Positions 49,181 through 60,810 of a stretch of DNA of 64,000 nucleotides are shown one piece after another. The stretch is from Trochalopteron elliotii (taxonomy: Eukaryota > Chordata > Aves > Passeriformes > Leiothrichidae): positions 61,888-125,887 of the forward strand of contig JANPWX010000030.1 of assembly GCA_024734555.1 (NCBI GenBank), written 5' to 3'. Made by a program: the position numbers and the translations under genes. Numbering within the stretch: position 1 is the first letter of the stretch; the number at the start of each line of letters is the position of its first letter. The notes below the pieces were generated by a model, which saw nothing but the letters and a program-made list of their open reading frames with translations, was not told where the DNA came from and did not search any database.

Positions 49181-51559
49181 AATTGCCCTGTGTTCAGGAA
49201 AAGTTCAACTACAGCTGGGAAAAATGCAGCTGGGATTCAGAGGACACTGTCATTGCAACACAGATTTAATGAACATGCAGCTCTAATAATTGACTTTACC
49301 TTTCCACTTGTTCTGATCTAATCAGGTTACTACAGTTGGCCAGAAGTCCTGCTTTCCAGAATGCTACAAAAAATTTCCCAGGTATTTTGCATACTTTCAG
49401 CCACATTTCTTATTGAGAAAAATAAGAATTCATTTTTCAATGAAAACTGAAAACACAGCAGGAAATACAACAAGATGGGATTTAAAACATATTAAAATTA
49501 AGTAAAAATTCTCTTTTAAAAGTAACAATTTTATTTAAAACATCATTCATTTAATTTTTCAAGTTCAGTTCTCTAATGTTTTTAAATAACAAGGACGTTA
49601 CAGTTTTCTCAGTTGCCTGTTTCCTTCTTATTGCATTTACTTAATGCAATGTTTTATAAGAGGATGGCAAACTAACACAGCCTGAGAGGACTACTATAAT
49701 CCTTGCATTGACTTTGAAAAGTACTTGAACATTTCCTCTTTGCCTGTTTCCAAGGTTTCTCTTCTTCTCTGAAACAGGTGTGTTTCTAAAGTCCTAAAAT
49801 TACAGCTTTAGGCTGCAGTACTAACAAAAACTCTGCAACTTCAACCTAAGAAGCTATTTGAAGTTTCCTGACCTTCCATATACTAAACCTTCCACAGTCT
49901 ACAGCCAGCAGCAATACAGATTATTTTATCCTTCCCTCCATATTTCTCACTCCTAAAAGTATTTAAGCTCATGTTAGTTCCAAGCTCCTTAAGCCCAAAA
50001 GTCCCTACATTATTGGTACAGCTTCACTGCATCTGTTTGCTTTACCTCTGTAAGTTTGCCTCATCACTGTGGCTACAGATACAATCTGTACCACTCGTAT
50101 GGCTGGCAACTGAACAGCATCAGAAAAGTTCCATCCCTTACATTTAGGAACCCCAACTACCTTCACCTACTGCAGCAATTCATAGAAGTGTCACAAATAA
50201 TTTGATCTGCCTTTTAAACAGTGATCTCCTGTGAGCTTAAGTAGCTCTATATTTGTTTCAAAAAGCATTTTGCTTTCTCTGCTGTCTATTATAGAAATTA
50301 ACTATTTCATCTGCAAACCATGGGGCTTTTTGTTTCACCATTACTCTTAGAAGCACACTCAAGGAACGAGGGCAAGACAGTTCCCATTTTAGCATTTATT
50401 GACATTGCTATGCATTTCTGGATTGAGAATAGTCCTAAAATACATGAACTTTTCAAATTAAATACTGCTGTGATTTTTCTGTGGCCACACACTGTGCAGA
50501 TATGTCTCTTCCTGCCAGTCAAAGCCTGTGTTAGTATTTGTGAGAATATTGTATCTACCTCTGTACAGAGAGTGAAATCTCAGAATTAATGAAGGCACAA
50601 CCTGCAGCAAGGGCACTTCTTAATTGCAACACGGTCAGGGTTTCACCCAAGACCATTATTGCTATTGTCTACAGTATTAAAAAAGCACTGGATTGCACCG
50701 AATTCCATTGTTCATGGACACTCTACACAAAAAATGATGTTTCTCCATCGGCAGAGGAAGGAAATTACTGCTTAAAAGTTTTGTTTGTTTCTCACATATT
50801 CAGTGGTACAGAAAGCCTCAGAGCTTTTCTTAAAATGCAAATTTCAATAACTATGAGCCAGATTCAAAAGAAGCAGAGTAGCCTGGTGAATGAGCCCTGT
50901 TGTACTGTTAAGAGACTAAAAAGCAAGGGCTGCTTGTTTTATACAAGAACTGCTTAGAAAAGAATCAAAATGACTCAGCTAGGGTAATGCAGAAAACACA
51001 AAGGGAGGCATCTGGTCACTTCCCTGCCTGATCTCATCCAACACCCTTCTTTTAACCTTTAACCTCCAAAGGATCCATAGAGAAGCACTTAGGTGTGACA
51101 GTAACAACTGAAATTTCCTGTAGTCCTTGATAAAACAGATCAAAGGTTAAAAACCAAACAAGCAGTGGATAAAATAATTGGCCTGGTGTGTAATTTTCAC
51201 TCGGGTTGGAAGTGCATGAAATCTCCTTAATTACACTGCTTATCTTGAACTTATGGGAGAGTTCTGTTTATACTGTGCCCTCTTGTTCATCCCACCCTCC
51301 AGAGCCTGTTGCAAGTCTGGTACTTAATTAGTTTCATATAGAAAGAATAGCAATCTGCAACTGTACTGGTAATGCTGCTTCTGCAAACTCCTAATGCAGG
51401 GAGACATGAGAAGTAAAAGAAGCTACAAGCTGAAAAGAAGTGCTCATTTGGCTCAACACTGGCACTGAGGATGAGCTCTGCTTCAACAGGTGCAGTCCTA
51501 CAGCCCTCCCTGTCTCCTACAGCAAATGAGAGAACTGATAGGCATTTAATGAACCTCAT
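49181..51559. other. A+T-rich unique non-coding sequence
   Basis: No supported gene. An ATGCAAAT-type octamer lies at 50,835-50,842. Facing frames at 50,307-50,589 and a 122-codon frame at 50,589-50,957 are unrecognised. Confidence 0.5.
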
Positions 51560-51890
51560 TCTAACCTGTGTGGAATAATCTTTCCGTTAATCTTCTAACT
51601 GGTTTCCATCCATCTAGCAACAGCAGTGCTTAAATCTCCTGTTTGCACATTACTAGCTGCAGATTGTAAATGTTTCATGAGCCGCTGAGCTTGCAGCATT
51701 ACTATTTTATTAGAATGTTGAATATCTTGTGTTCATTGCTGTCTTACCAGCAAATTTTATCTAAACAAAAATTGCTTCCATACTTCTTGTGAATGGCAAT
51801 TTGGTGGTGTGATGGATGTTGTTGTTCAGCTTGTTTTGCATCAACAGTTTGAAAATAGCCCCTCTGTCTTGCTGAGATGCAATGGTGCAC
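51560..51890. promoter_or_regulatory. Candidate conserved non-coding element
   Basis: Contains TTCCGTTAATCTTC, GCACATTACTAGCTGC, CATGAGCCGCTGAGC and GCATTACTATTTTATTAG in non-repetitive sequence. Weak call. Confidence 0.25.
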
Positions 51891-53056
51891 CTGTGGTAAT
51901 GACAATAAAAATACATTCACATCATGAGTATATCCAATTTGGCTCCTGATGAAGGGACAGAGGTCCTGTCAGCCTCTGCTCCTGGTGTTAAGCACATAAG
52001 AAAAATTCTCCTGCCTCTGAAATGCAGAAAAGGTTTTACTAAGTTGAGTATTCTCTGTAGTGCTGTTTCCTTAAAATAGGACCATGGCATTACTGAATAG
52101 ATAAACTGAACTGGTTCAGAGTTTAGCTACAAATGGATTGGTGTAACATCAAGTACTGATCTTCAAAGTTATGAACATCCTCTTGGGGCTTTGCTCACTT
52201 CTCCCAAATCATGTGCACCCTTGGTAATGCCTTGCGATGCAGACAAGTCAGTTGAGAAATGAAAGCAGCTGGGAGTTGTTCATGGACTCTAGAAACTCTC
52301 TTTTGCTGACCATGCAGTCAAAACACTCAAGAGGGAAAAGATAAAACCACAGAGATGTTCAGGATGCCGCCCTACTGAGAGGTCGCACCAGTCCTGCTGC
52401 TGGTGCACAAGAGCAGAGACTATAACAGCCAAGCAGTTTAGAAAGGGAAAAGGGAAACGTAAAAAGCCCTCCCTCATAGTGAAATAAATCAGGAATTAGC
52501 TCTATTGGTTATCCCTTCCCTGTGAATTTCGCCATGGCAAACTTTGAGCAAGAACCAGTTCTCTTATCTGGAAGTGAACATCCTCAAATTGTGTCTTTAT
52601 CCACATAGTGGCTCTGTCACCAAGAGCTTCTGAAAACCCAGGCCAGCCCAGATCCCCTTGTGCAGTATGGTGGAGGGAGGAGTTTACTCACAGTTGCTTA
52701 TCTCATTCTCATTTTCTGTGTTATATGTAAGCACTGGGAACAGCTGATTTGGAGAGCTGAGTTTTCAGGAGCAATGGAGGGATCAGCACAACCAGCGACC
52801 TGTAACATGCTCTGGCACTGCAAAGGGTGCTAGACCATTCTGCCTCATGTTCTCCTCCCAACAACCACTCCCACACTGTTGGATCTCCAGTGTCAACAAC
52901 TCATCCATCAACACAGAAAACCCTGCTCTGATCCTGATGTTTGCAAACCAGGCAGGACTCAAGACTTCCATGCTGAGTAAACAATTAAGGAATATATTTC
53001 CTCCAGTTAAACAACTGAGATAAAAGACCTGCATAAATCTGACAACTAAGCTCCAA
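51891..53056. other. Unique non-coding sequence
   Basis: No element recognised. A 100-codon - strand frame at 52,783-53,085 resembles no known protein. Confidence 0.5.
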
Positions 53057-53089
53057 GTGAGTGCTGTGGGCAGTAAAGTACTCAACTTG

Positions 53090-53347
53090 CCAGCATGGCC
53101 AACACCTTATCCACTTTCTACAGCAGCCAGTCATCCTGTCTACCACATTTTTCCCAATCAGTCACAAACTAAATATTCCCATATCTCCTACATCCTCTTC
53201 CCACTACCTCCCTCCAGCCCCAATACCCTCAGTCCTGCCCATTTAAAGCATAACCTCCTCTCACTGGTTCCTTCTTTGCAAGCTGCCCACTCACCACACA
53301 TCTTCTCCTCATTTCTGCTCCATCACAGAAACATCTTTCTCTTTCAG
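53090..53347 (+). other. G-poor, pyrimidine-rich tract ending in an acceptor-like site
   Basis: By count only 16 of the 240 bases at 53,101-53,340 are G, while C and T dominate. The tract closes with ACATCTTTCTCTTTCAG at 53,331-53,347, a textbook 3' splice acceptor on the + strand. The open frame through it (53,057-53,362) is a by-product of lacking purine-rich stop codons and has no recognisable protein features. It could be the 3' part of an intron or a strand-asymmetric low-complexity region. Confidence 0.45.
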
Positions 53348-54420
53348 TGTACCAGACTGTAACAAACCTACCCATTGGCATTATAGGCATCCACCAAAGG
53401 AATTCAGGCAGCAAGCAGAACCTGCTTTCAGACAAAGTTGGACAATGAGATATATGAACCTCCCAACTCATATAATTGGCAGGAAAGCATCTTTTGAGCA
53501 CCAACCAGCTACCCAAAACCACAGGTGGGGCAGATGTCTACCCTCACAGCTCAGGGCCAGACTAGGCAGTACCAAAGAAAGTTGATTACTGGTCTGCAAA
53601 GCAAAGCAAAGGAATCCCAGTTTTGGGGATGGTTCTTGTTCCCTTCCTAATGCGAAGGTCCTTGTTTCACATCAGCAGAAAGCAAATCTGATATTCATTG
53701 CCTATTTCATGCAGTGGTTTCCAGTCTGGTTTGCAAGCAGAAGTTAAAGGTATACATGCAAGCAGCTGGGAGATTTCTGAAAGGAGTATGGCTGTGATTC
53801 CCCAAACCCACAGTGAGCACCAGCCACAAATAATGTGTTCTCTTCAGAGACTAACTTTGGAAATCCCTGGTGGATGGAGGTCTGCTGCAGAGCCAGGGTC
53901 AGTCTTGAGGTTCTAATGGAGGGAAGTTGCTGCTTCCAAAGCAGTGTTAGGAGGCAAAGCTGCTGCTGCCATCCAGGGCTAAGCACTCCTACACCATGTG
54001 AAACAAATGCCTTTTGTCACTTTCCCAGCTATTCATTTAACTCTTCAAATTGTTCCCAAAACCTCTGTTTTGATAATCAACTAGCTTGATTCACTGCCAC
54101 CTGTCACTCTTAATGTCCTTGATTATTTTGGGGGACTGCTATTGTCCTTTTCATATACACTGGTTCACAGTTTGGAGCAATTTTTGCCTCTGTAGAAAAT
54201 AAAGCCTGAATTCAGCAAAGAACCTTAAATTTCCTGAGGGCTGCTACTCCTGCAGCAACTCTGCAATGGGTGGCATTTAGCTGGCCAGCCTCTAAAAACC
54301 AGCGTGAATTTACCAGAGGGAGAGAAGGCAAATTGAAGGCAATGCCAAGGAGCAGACTGCCAGGCACTGCTGGAAACCCGCTGGGAGGTTCTCGGGTCTG
54401 TTCCTCCTGACCCCACACCC
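53348..54420. other. Unique non-coding sequence
   Basis: Frames follow the acceptor-like site but stop quickly in all readings close to it (TAA at about 53,360). No exon or transposon recognised. Confidence 0.45.
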
Positions 54421-54483
54421 TGCATCCCGCAGCCCTCAGTCTGCCTGCCGCCCCACATGCCCCGTGTGTTCTCCACCCTCATC

Positions 54484-54610
54484 CGGCATCCCTCATGCCG
54501 CATCCCTCATCCCGCATCCCTCATCCCGCATCCCTCATCCCGCATCCCGTATCCCTCATCCTACATCCCTCGTTCCGCATCCCTCACCCTGTAGCCTCAT
54601 CCCTCATCCT
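54484..54610 (+). repeat. 14-base minisatellite (GCATCCCTCATCCC)n
   Basis: About nine head-to-tail copies of a unit GCATCCCTCATCCC, nearly perfect in the centre (54,499-54,545) and degenerate on the right (CTACATCCCTCGTTCC, TAGCCTCATCCCTCATCC). Translated frames across it show a matching peptide periodicity (HP.SRIPHP-like on +), which is an artefact of the repeat. Confidence 0.9.
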
Positions 54611-54611
54611 G

Positions 54612-54631
54612 CACCGCCCCCTGGCGGCCGC
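54612..54631 (-). promoter_or_regulatory. Strong CTCF-like motif
   Basis: On the minus strand the sequence reads GGCCGCCAGGGGGCGGTG, agreeing closely with the CTCF core (CCASYAGGGGGCR). It directly abuts the minisatellite and points left, like the motif at 36.88 kb. Confidence 0.5.
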
Positions 54632-54725
54632 ACCCGGAGACGGTTTGGCTCTCTGGAATGCCCGCCCGGCTCTGCGGGGCCACGGCCCAGCCCAGGCTGC
54701 GTCCCGGTTCTCGTATGGGAAGAAA

Positions 54726-57000
54726 AGCATGTGTTTACAGAGAAAACCTGATCTGCTTCCCTTTCCTAATCGAAGGCATAGGGAGTGAGGCCACTGCAGT
54801 GCAATAACCGTTCACCACTAAAATATTTATGTTCTGCTAAACTCTGAAGATGTATAAAACCAGAACATCGCTTTAAATCTGTTCAGAAATACCACTCTAT
54901 ATCTGCTTTGTTATCCTGTGGTGGGGGGAAAAACCTTTCCATCCACTCCCCAGAAAATCCCCAGCAAAAGAGAAACTGCTAAGGGCTGTCTTGAAGGAAA
55001 TGCTTCCAGCTGCTGTTGTCTTTATTAAAAGAAGTAAAGAAAGAAACACAAAAAGGTCTCTCCAGCTCCTGGGAGAATGTTCAGCTATTAAAACCACATA
55101 CCCATTTGGCTCCCAAAAGAAGCCTTTCATAATTGCAAGCAAAACCCACAGCTGAACCAAGCTCTTATTGCTTTTCCCCAGTCAGACTGCATGTGATCAC
55201 TGTAAAACTGACTCCTGAGTGTTACTTTATGGCTGAGGCTACAAAGGAGTTTGGTGAGTGCACTAACTAACTCTGTATCCCACTAGCTGCTGGAATCCCC
55301 AGTGCTCTTTTCTGCATGCTGAATGGGAAAGTTAAGGATGCAAGAACTAAGTCCTTAAAAATTGCATGGCAGATGAGAGGCATCTGGCCAGCCAAGAGGC
55401 AAATTCTAGGTATGCTGAGAGATATAAGGGAGCTCTGTCTGCAATACTATGCCTGAATAGAGCTCTCTCACTGTCGTCATTATTTCCCAGAAAGGCCTGC
55501 TGCTGCTTCCTACATGCTGGACAAGGTTATGCCGAACTATCTGGTTTGAGGAATGCTCTCTGCAACAGTGTCTTAAAGTACCACCCAGTCAGCAAAGCTA
55601 TTCTGGCACTGAGTGCACACAAGCAAGAATAATACAACTGTTAAGTTCCTTAGATGGAAATTGTCAAGGTGGCAAGGAATGGAGCTCCACAGATGCAGGA
55701 TCCATCTTCCACTGGATGATTGGTGTATTACCATCAGCATTTACCTGAATTACCATGGTAAAACACAAGATAATCTGACTAACAGTACATAATTTTCTAG
55801 ATGAAACCCTGCCATTCTTGACCAGTTGGTGAGAAGGGTGAAGTCCTCACTTTCAGTGGTTGCCTGTCACCTTCCCAAGTCCCCATGTCACTGGCACCAA
55901 GGCAGCAGGGTCTCAGCAGTTAAGCTGAGCTCAGCAGTCATGCCCAGCTCAGATCACTAGAGAAACTGGGAAGCAAGCACAGTCTCTCCTTTTTGCCACC
56001 TTTCCTGAGTGACACGGGCCAGGAATTATTTTAAGATGGTATCACCTAGACTAAGGATACAACCTCCCCCTTACTCAGTAACAATAATCACAGCTGCCAG
56101 GACTGAATTAATGAGGTTTATGTGGTACGCCCATGGTGTGAAGTCGTGATCCAAATCTATCTTTCTCCTTTCCCACTTACATTCATGCCCCTCACTCCTT
56201 GAGCCCTCATTCAAGCCACTGACTTGCTTAAACATAAGTTCATGCACCCTTTCTCCTTGCAAGCCAACCTCTCTGAAACTATTGTCCTGCTGCAGATCTG
56301 TGGGGGCTCAGCAGGATCCCCACACACTGCCACTCCATGGCAGGCTCCCTTCATCACAACCAGCTGCAGAGCTCTCTAGGGAGACCTGGAGAAATGAGAT
56401 GAGAGAAGCCTTGTGAAAGTCAGCACAGACTGTGAAATAACCTCACACACCAGCAAGATTCAGTCAGGACTGGAGAGGAGGGCAAATTCCAGACAGGCAC
56501 CTTCCTGTGATCAGAGTAACTCCGTAAGCAGCAGATATGTTGGATCAAGCTGGGGAGCAGCATGCTGTAGGGCAAATAGGTAAAGACAGGGATGACAACT
56601 TAGTCCTGTCCTTCAGGAATAATCAGGCTTCAGGTAGGCACCTGAACAGGTGATATGTCGTCAGTGTGCTCAACACACAGAACAGGTGAGAAAGAACCCA
56701 GGTTTCCAGCCAGTGGACAGGCTGGCTTCTTCCTGGTCATTGTTAGACATTCCACCTTCTGAACCAGCTGTAGTAGAGATGAAGATCTCACTAGGTGCTG
56801 GGGACTAATGACCCCTCCCAGGCTTAGAGCTCTTTCCTGCAGGATGTGCCATTCACTCGGCCTTGTCTGGGAATTTCACTGCTTGCCGTGGGAGGATGAG
56901 TGGATGCAGAGTGCTGAGGTCCCTGAGGCTGCTCAAAGCAGCATGCCTGTACCTCTGCCTCTGGAGGTGTATCAGAGAGTGTGTGCATGCACAGTGTGGC
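54726..57000. other. Unique non-coding sequence
   Basis: No supported gene, RNA or mobile element. Frames up to 88 codons are unrecognised. Confidence 0.5.
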
Positions 57001-58010
57001 TCTCTTCAAGGCCCCAAGCTATTCCCTGACATAAGTGCTGGAGACTGAGGTGAGACACAGGCAAAAGTAGCTCCTGGATGCCCGGAGACACAAGCCGCTG
57101 CCCAAGTGAGAACGGGCCAAGAGGGTCAAGCTGCCTGGGGAGGTCCAGAGCAAGAAGTAATGTGTGCACACACATGTACATGGCAGGAGGAGCCTGGCCC
57201 AGCCCTACCATCTCCCTCTCTTCCCAACACCTTCCAAAATGCTTTATTTGCCTCTGGAATTGCCCATATACAGAACCCAGCCCAGAGGCCTCACCTCTGA
57301 CTCTCACCAGCCTCCTCACCCCAGACCTCCCTTTGAGGAGGGACAAAGATTGTCAGTGCAGTTCCCAGGTGAGGGAACAGGCACAGTAGCCCTTTTCCCA
57401 CCTGGCAGCCCTCAGCACACCCACACCACCCCTCACCCACCCGCTCACAGTGCAGCCCTGCCACAAACCTTTGGGAGAGTCAAGAGCAGACTGCAGGGTG
57501 GCCTTGATAAGCTTGCTGTGCTTGGGTGCTCCAGACTCATCTTCCAGAGCTTTGTGGAGTCTGTGCTACAGTTACGGTTCATAAGGAGGAGATGGCCATG
57601 GTGTGGGACAATACCACCTGCAGCAGCAGCTCTTCCCCCAGTAATCCTCACATCAGTGGCCTCTCCCATCCCCACAGCCTGTCCACATTTGTCAGTGATG
57701 CCTTCCAGGTGCTGCTGCAATGACAGCCAGACAGAAGGACTGGTAACAGCCAGCACCAGGGATGCACAAGTCAGAGCAGGCTGCTCTGCACTTTACTGTG
57801 GAGCAGCGTCTGCAGTGGGTGTCAGAACTGGCCACAGTGCAGATCCCCAAATTGCTATTGCTGGAAACTGGGCTCTAGCAGCTGGTCCTCAACAGATCAT
57901 CATCATCACTGTAGCCTGGAGACACATGGTGCTTGGTGAAGTCAAGGAACCCAAACTTGTCTCACTGAAAGAGTCCAGGAAAACTTCAGAGTCTCTGTCA
58001 GGATAGCAGT
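57001..58010. other. Open but unrecognised GC-moderate block
   Basis: Holds the longest + strand frame of the window (57,164-58,006, 280 codons), with other frames open on both strands (56,972-57,346 - and 57,445-57,756 -). The translation is proline/histidine/serine-rich at the start and has no domain, signal peptide or membrane pattern I can identify. There is no CpG island or Kozak-type context supporting a gene start. It could be the readthrough of an old pseudogene or chance. I do not call it coding. Confidence 0.4.
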
Positions 58011-59390
58011 TCAGCTGCCTGTGGGCAATTTGTGGAGATAAGGGTCAGAGGCACACAGTGCAGGGAAACAATTGTTCCTTTGCTGTAATCTCTGAGGCAG
58101 ATGGGCCTGGGCTTCTGGAGATGACTATTAAATTCTGTCAAAATAGATCTTAACATTTATCTGCTCCTGGAACACATCTCAGTCTGCTGAGCAGCAGGTC
58201 CTCTTGGTGGTCCATCGGTTTCTCTGGCAGCTGTAGTGATGATTGTTACCACTGTAGCAAAAAACCTGATTCAAAGAACTACCACAGGGTTTTTCCAGAG
58301 GCGGAGACTTCATCATCTAGCAAGGGCTCAGGTTCAAGTTAATTTTCCAGACAGGCTGGGAGCTATCCAGAAATTTCTCCATAACAAAAGAGGTCTGCAG
58401 TGATACAGTTTATTAATTGCTCTTTGCTCCCACAACAGTTTGGTGCCTATAGAGTCATAGTATAGGGTATTATAAGGCTATAAATGTTATTACTACAAAA
58501 GGCCCTGTTTTCCAGCCTTCCACCTTCTGGCAACTTCTCTCCTTCCCCCCCCCCCCACCTTGTATAATGTAATATCTGTGAATCACTCAAGTGATTTGCT
58601 AGTTTCTCTGATTATTGGTCTGGACGCACTCTGATGTTTGCAGTGCAGTAATGTGACAATCCACACTTCCTCTTGCCAATGTTTCCACTTTGTGAAATTT
58701 CATCTTGTACACACACACACTCAGCCTGTTAATACAGGGTAAACACAGTGTACTCGCCAGTCACAGAACGTGAGAGCGCAGCTTTTGCAATGCACAGCAT
58801 GAGAGGAAGGAGCTTTGTTTTTCCCACCACACAGGCAATAGTAGCATTCCCTGGCCTTGCAATGTCCATGAAGGCATTTCAAACATCAGTCCTTACCACA
58901 GACAGCAGATGAATGGATGACTCAGGCTTGCTGCCTCTGGAAACCAAGGTACTCTCAGAGGAGGTCAGAGAGGCTGAGGCAACCTCACTGGGCGCTGAGA
59001 GAACCACAAGAGGAAAGTTGGTTGCTGTAAAACCAGCTCAATTATGCATGATATTTTGGGATGTACTGGGAAAGGAGTAAGATGACAAGGTCACTTTCTT
59101 CACATGAGTACACATAAAACATGGAATGGCCTTTGAAAGAAGTGCTTTTTTTCCCCCAGTATGGGATATATCCCACTCAGCATGGTCTGTCTTAGGAGAG
59201 GCACTGCTTAGTGCCTCATTCTGCCTCACTGGACTGCAGAAGGCTCCCTCAGCAGAGGCACTTCCCAGTGCCAAAGGGAGCCTGAAGCTCATAATCAACT
59301 CCTGATAACAAAGAGTGGACAGGCTAACTCCACTATATTTGAAAGCAATGCACAGGCCGTGTGGATGGACTCCAAATTCACCGCCTCTTG
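58011..59390. other. Unique non-coding sequence
   Basis: Contains a C12 run (58,545-58,556) and a short (AC)6 run (58,709-58,720). Nothing else recognised. The 185-codon - strand frame at 59,038-59,595 owes its length to the CpG-rich patch that follows. Confidence 0.5.
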
Positions 59391-59600
59391 CCCCATTTGC
59401 TGCGACCTCGGCACAAGGATGTATGCCTGTGCCGTCCCGCCTCTCCCGCAGCAGCGGCGCTGAGCGCTGGCGCGGCAGGACAGAGCATGTCACGGCAGGG
59501 CAGCGCATGTCGCGACAGCGCTCGGCGGGGGAGCTGCCGGAGGTGCGGCAGGTGCCGTGTCCTGTGGCGGCTCCCGCAGGCCCTGCAAAAACCATCTCAG
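59391..59600. promoter_or_regulatory. Short CpG-rich patch
   Basis: About 200 bases with many CpGs, including diverged internal repeats (GACAGAGCATGTCACGGCAGG then GGCAGCGCATGTCGCGACAG). It ends abruptly at a CR1 insertion at 59,610. Too small for a typical promoter island. It may be the remnant of an island or a GC-rich repeat. Confidence 0.4.
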
Positions 59601-59609
59601 AAAGCTACA

Positions 59610-59885
59610 GATTCATAGAATAGTTTGGGTTGCAAGGGACCTTTTTTAAGGTCATCTAGTTCCAGCCCCCCTCCATGGGCAGAGGCATCTTCAACGAGAC
59701 CAGGCTGCTCAGAACTCCATCCAGCCTGACCTTGAACACTGCCAGGGATGGGGCATCCATCACCTCTCTGGGCAACCTGAACATTCTCATTGTAAGAAAA
59801 CTTCTTACCAATGTGTATTCTAAATCAACCTTCTTTTAGTTTAAAACCATTACCCCTTGTCCTGTGGCAACAGGGAGTTTCCCTG
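59610..59885 (-). mobile_element. CR1 LINE, 3' end
   Basis: Begins with TTCATAGAATAGTTTGGGTTG, the reverse complement of the avian CR1 3' terminus, followed by GGTCATCTAGTTCCAGCCCC, ATCTTCAACGAGACCAGGCTG, CATCCAGCCTGACCTTGAAC, CACCTCTCTGGGCAACCTG and CCCCTTGTCCTGTGGCAACA. Sense on minus, 5'-truncated. It is the best-preserved CR1 in the window and so probably the youngest. The intact terminus lets the 3' junction be placed at about 59,610. Confidence 0.95.
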
Positions 59886-60525
59886 GCAGGGATCAGAAAA
59901 AGCAAGAGGTGAATGGTTACACAACTTTTATCACTAAAAAGAGTGTGTGGGACAAAAAGAATGTGTTTTAAATCATCTGAACCCATGGCAGATTGCTGCT
60001 GTGCCTCGTTTGGCTGAGGGATTTGTGATTTAGCATGGCCCAGCTGTCCCACCCCATGGGGAGTGTTTCTAGGGGAGCAGGTCCCTCCAACCCCGCTCTC
60101 ACCAGCCACTGGAGGGAAGCCACGGGTTGTGCTTCTGGAGAAGTTCTGGTAGATCTGAATTTTCTGCCAATTTTTTTTTTTTTTCACCAAAACCCAGAAA
60201 CCTGGCAGAGTTTAGTATTTTGTAGGGGCCTTCTGAGCCAAGGTCTGACTGGCATGTCTTGTATTCCAGGGCACAGAAGTTTACTGCCTCAGAAACCATA
60301 TTTCTCTCTCAGTTCTCCATTAGCTAATTAATGCCACATTACTAGATTTCTGGATTTAATTACAACTATTCATGAGTATAGCTAGAGCCAGCAAGAAGAG
60401 GCCACAACTTGTTTTGATTGGATTTTTGTTAGGCAAACATAGGGATGAGTTTGCTGTCACAGGAATTAAATACATTTGAGCAAGGATGGAGGGAAGTTAA
60501 AGGGTTAGGAAAACAGTTGCTTTTT
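59886..60525. other. Unique sequence between two CR1 copies
   Basis: Includes a T14 run (60,171-60,184) and unremarkable facing frames. Nothing recognised. Confidence 0.5.
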
Positions 60526-60810
60526 AGAATCACAGAACAGTTTGGGTTGGAAGGCACTTTTAGAAGCCCTTAGTCTAACCCCACTCCAGTAAGCAGGGAC
60601 ATCTTTGACTAGGTCAGGTTGCTCAGAGTCTCATCCAGTCTGACCTTGCATGTTCCAGTGTTGGGGCACCCACCACACCTCTGGGCAACCTGTTCCAGTG
60701 TTTCAACAATCTCACTGTAAGAAACTTAATCCTTACATGTAATCTATATCGACCTCTTTTAGTTTAAAATTATGACCCCTTGCCCTATTGCAACATCCCT
60801 GCTAAAAAGG
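60526..60810 (-). mobile_element. CR1 LINE, 3' end, more diverged copy
   Basis: Starts with AGAATCACAGAACAGTTTGG (decayed CR1 3' terminus), then GGAAGGCACTTTTAGAAGCCC, CAGGTTGCTCAGAGTCTC, CATCCAGTCTGACCTTGC, CACCTCTGGGCAACCTGTTC and CCCCTTGCCCTATTGCAAC. Same orientation as the copy 0.9 kb to the left but with more substitutions, so it is an independent, older insertion rather than a duplication. Confidence 0.92.

Larger units (their letters stand above)
54421..54725. promoter_or_regulatory. Small CpG-rich patch
   Basis: GC-rich sequence with many CpGs, partly supplied by the minisatellite (CCCGCATCCC units) and partly by unique sequence at 54,610-54,715 (GCGGCCGCACCCGG and similar). A NotI-type GCGGCCGC word lies at 54,624-54,631. 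It could be a minor promoter or insulator, but part of the CpG content is repeat-driven, so the call is cautious. Confidence 0.45.

Noticed and set aside
54464..54788. Repeat-rich frames with HP/SRIPHP-like periodic peptides
   Set aside because: The periodicity is the translation of the 14-base minisatellite. There is no gene structure around it.
58440..58530. Possible decayed CR1 tail (AGAGTCATAGTATAGGG)
   Set aside because: Resemblance is limited to a few bases of the terminal motif. The downstream sequence does not follow CR1.
59038..59595. 185-codon minus-strand frame
   Set aside because: Its length comes from the CpG-rich patch at 59,391-59,600. The rest has no recognisable protein feature.
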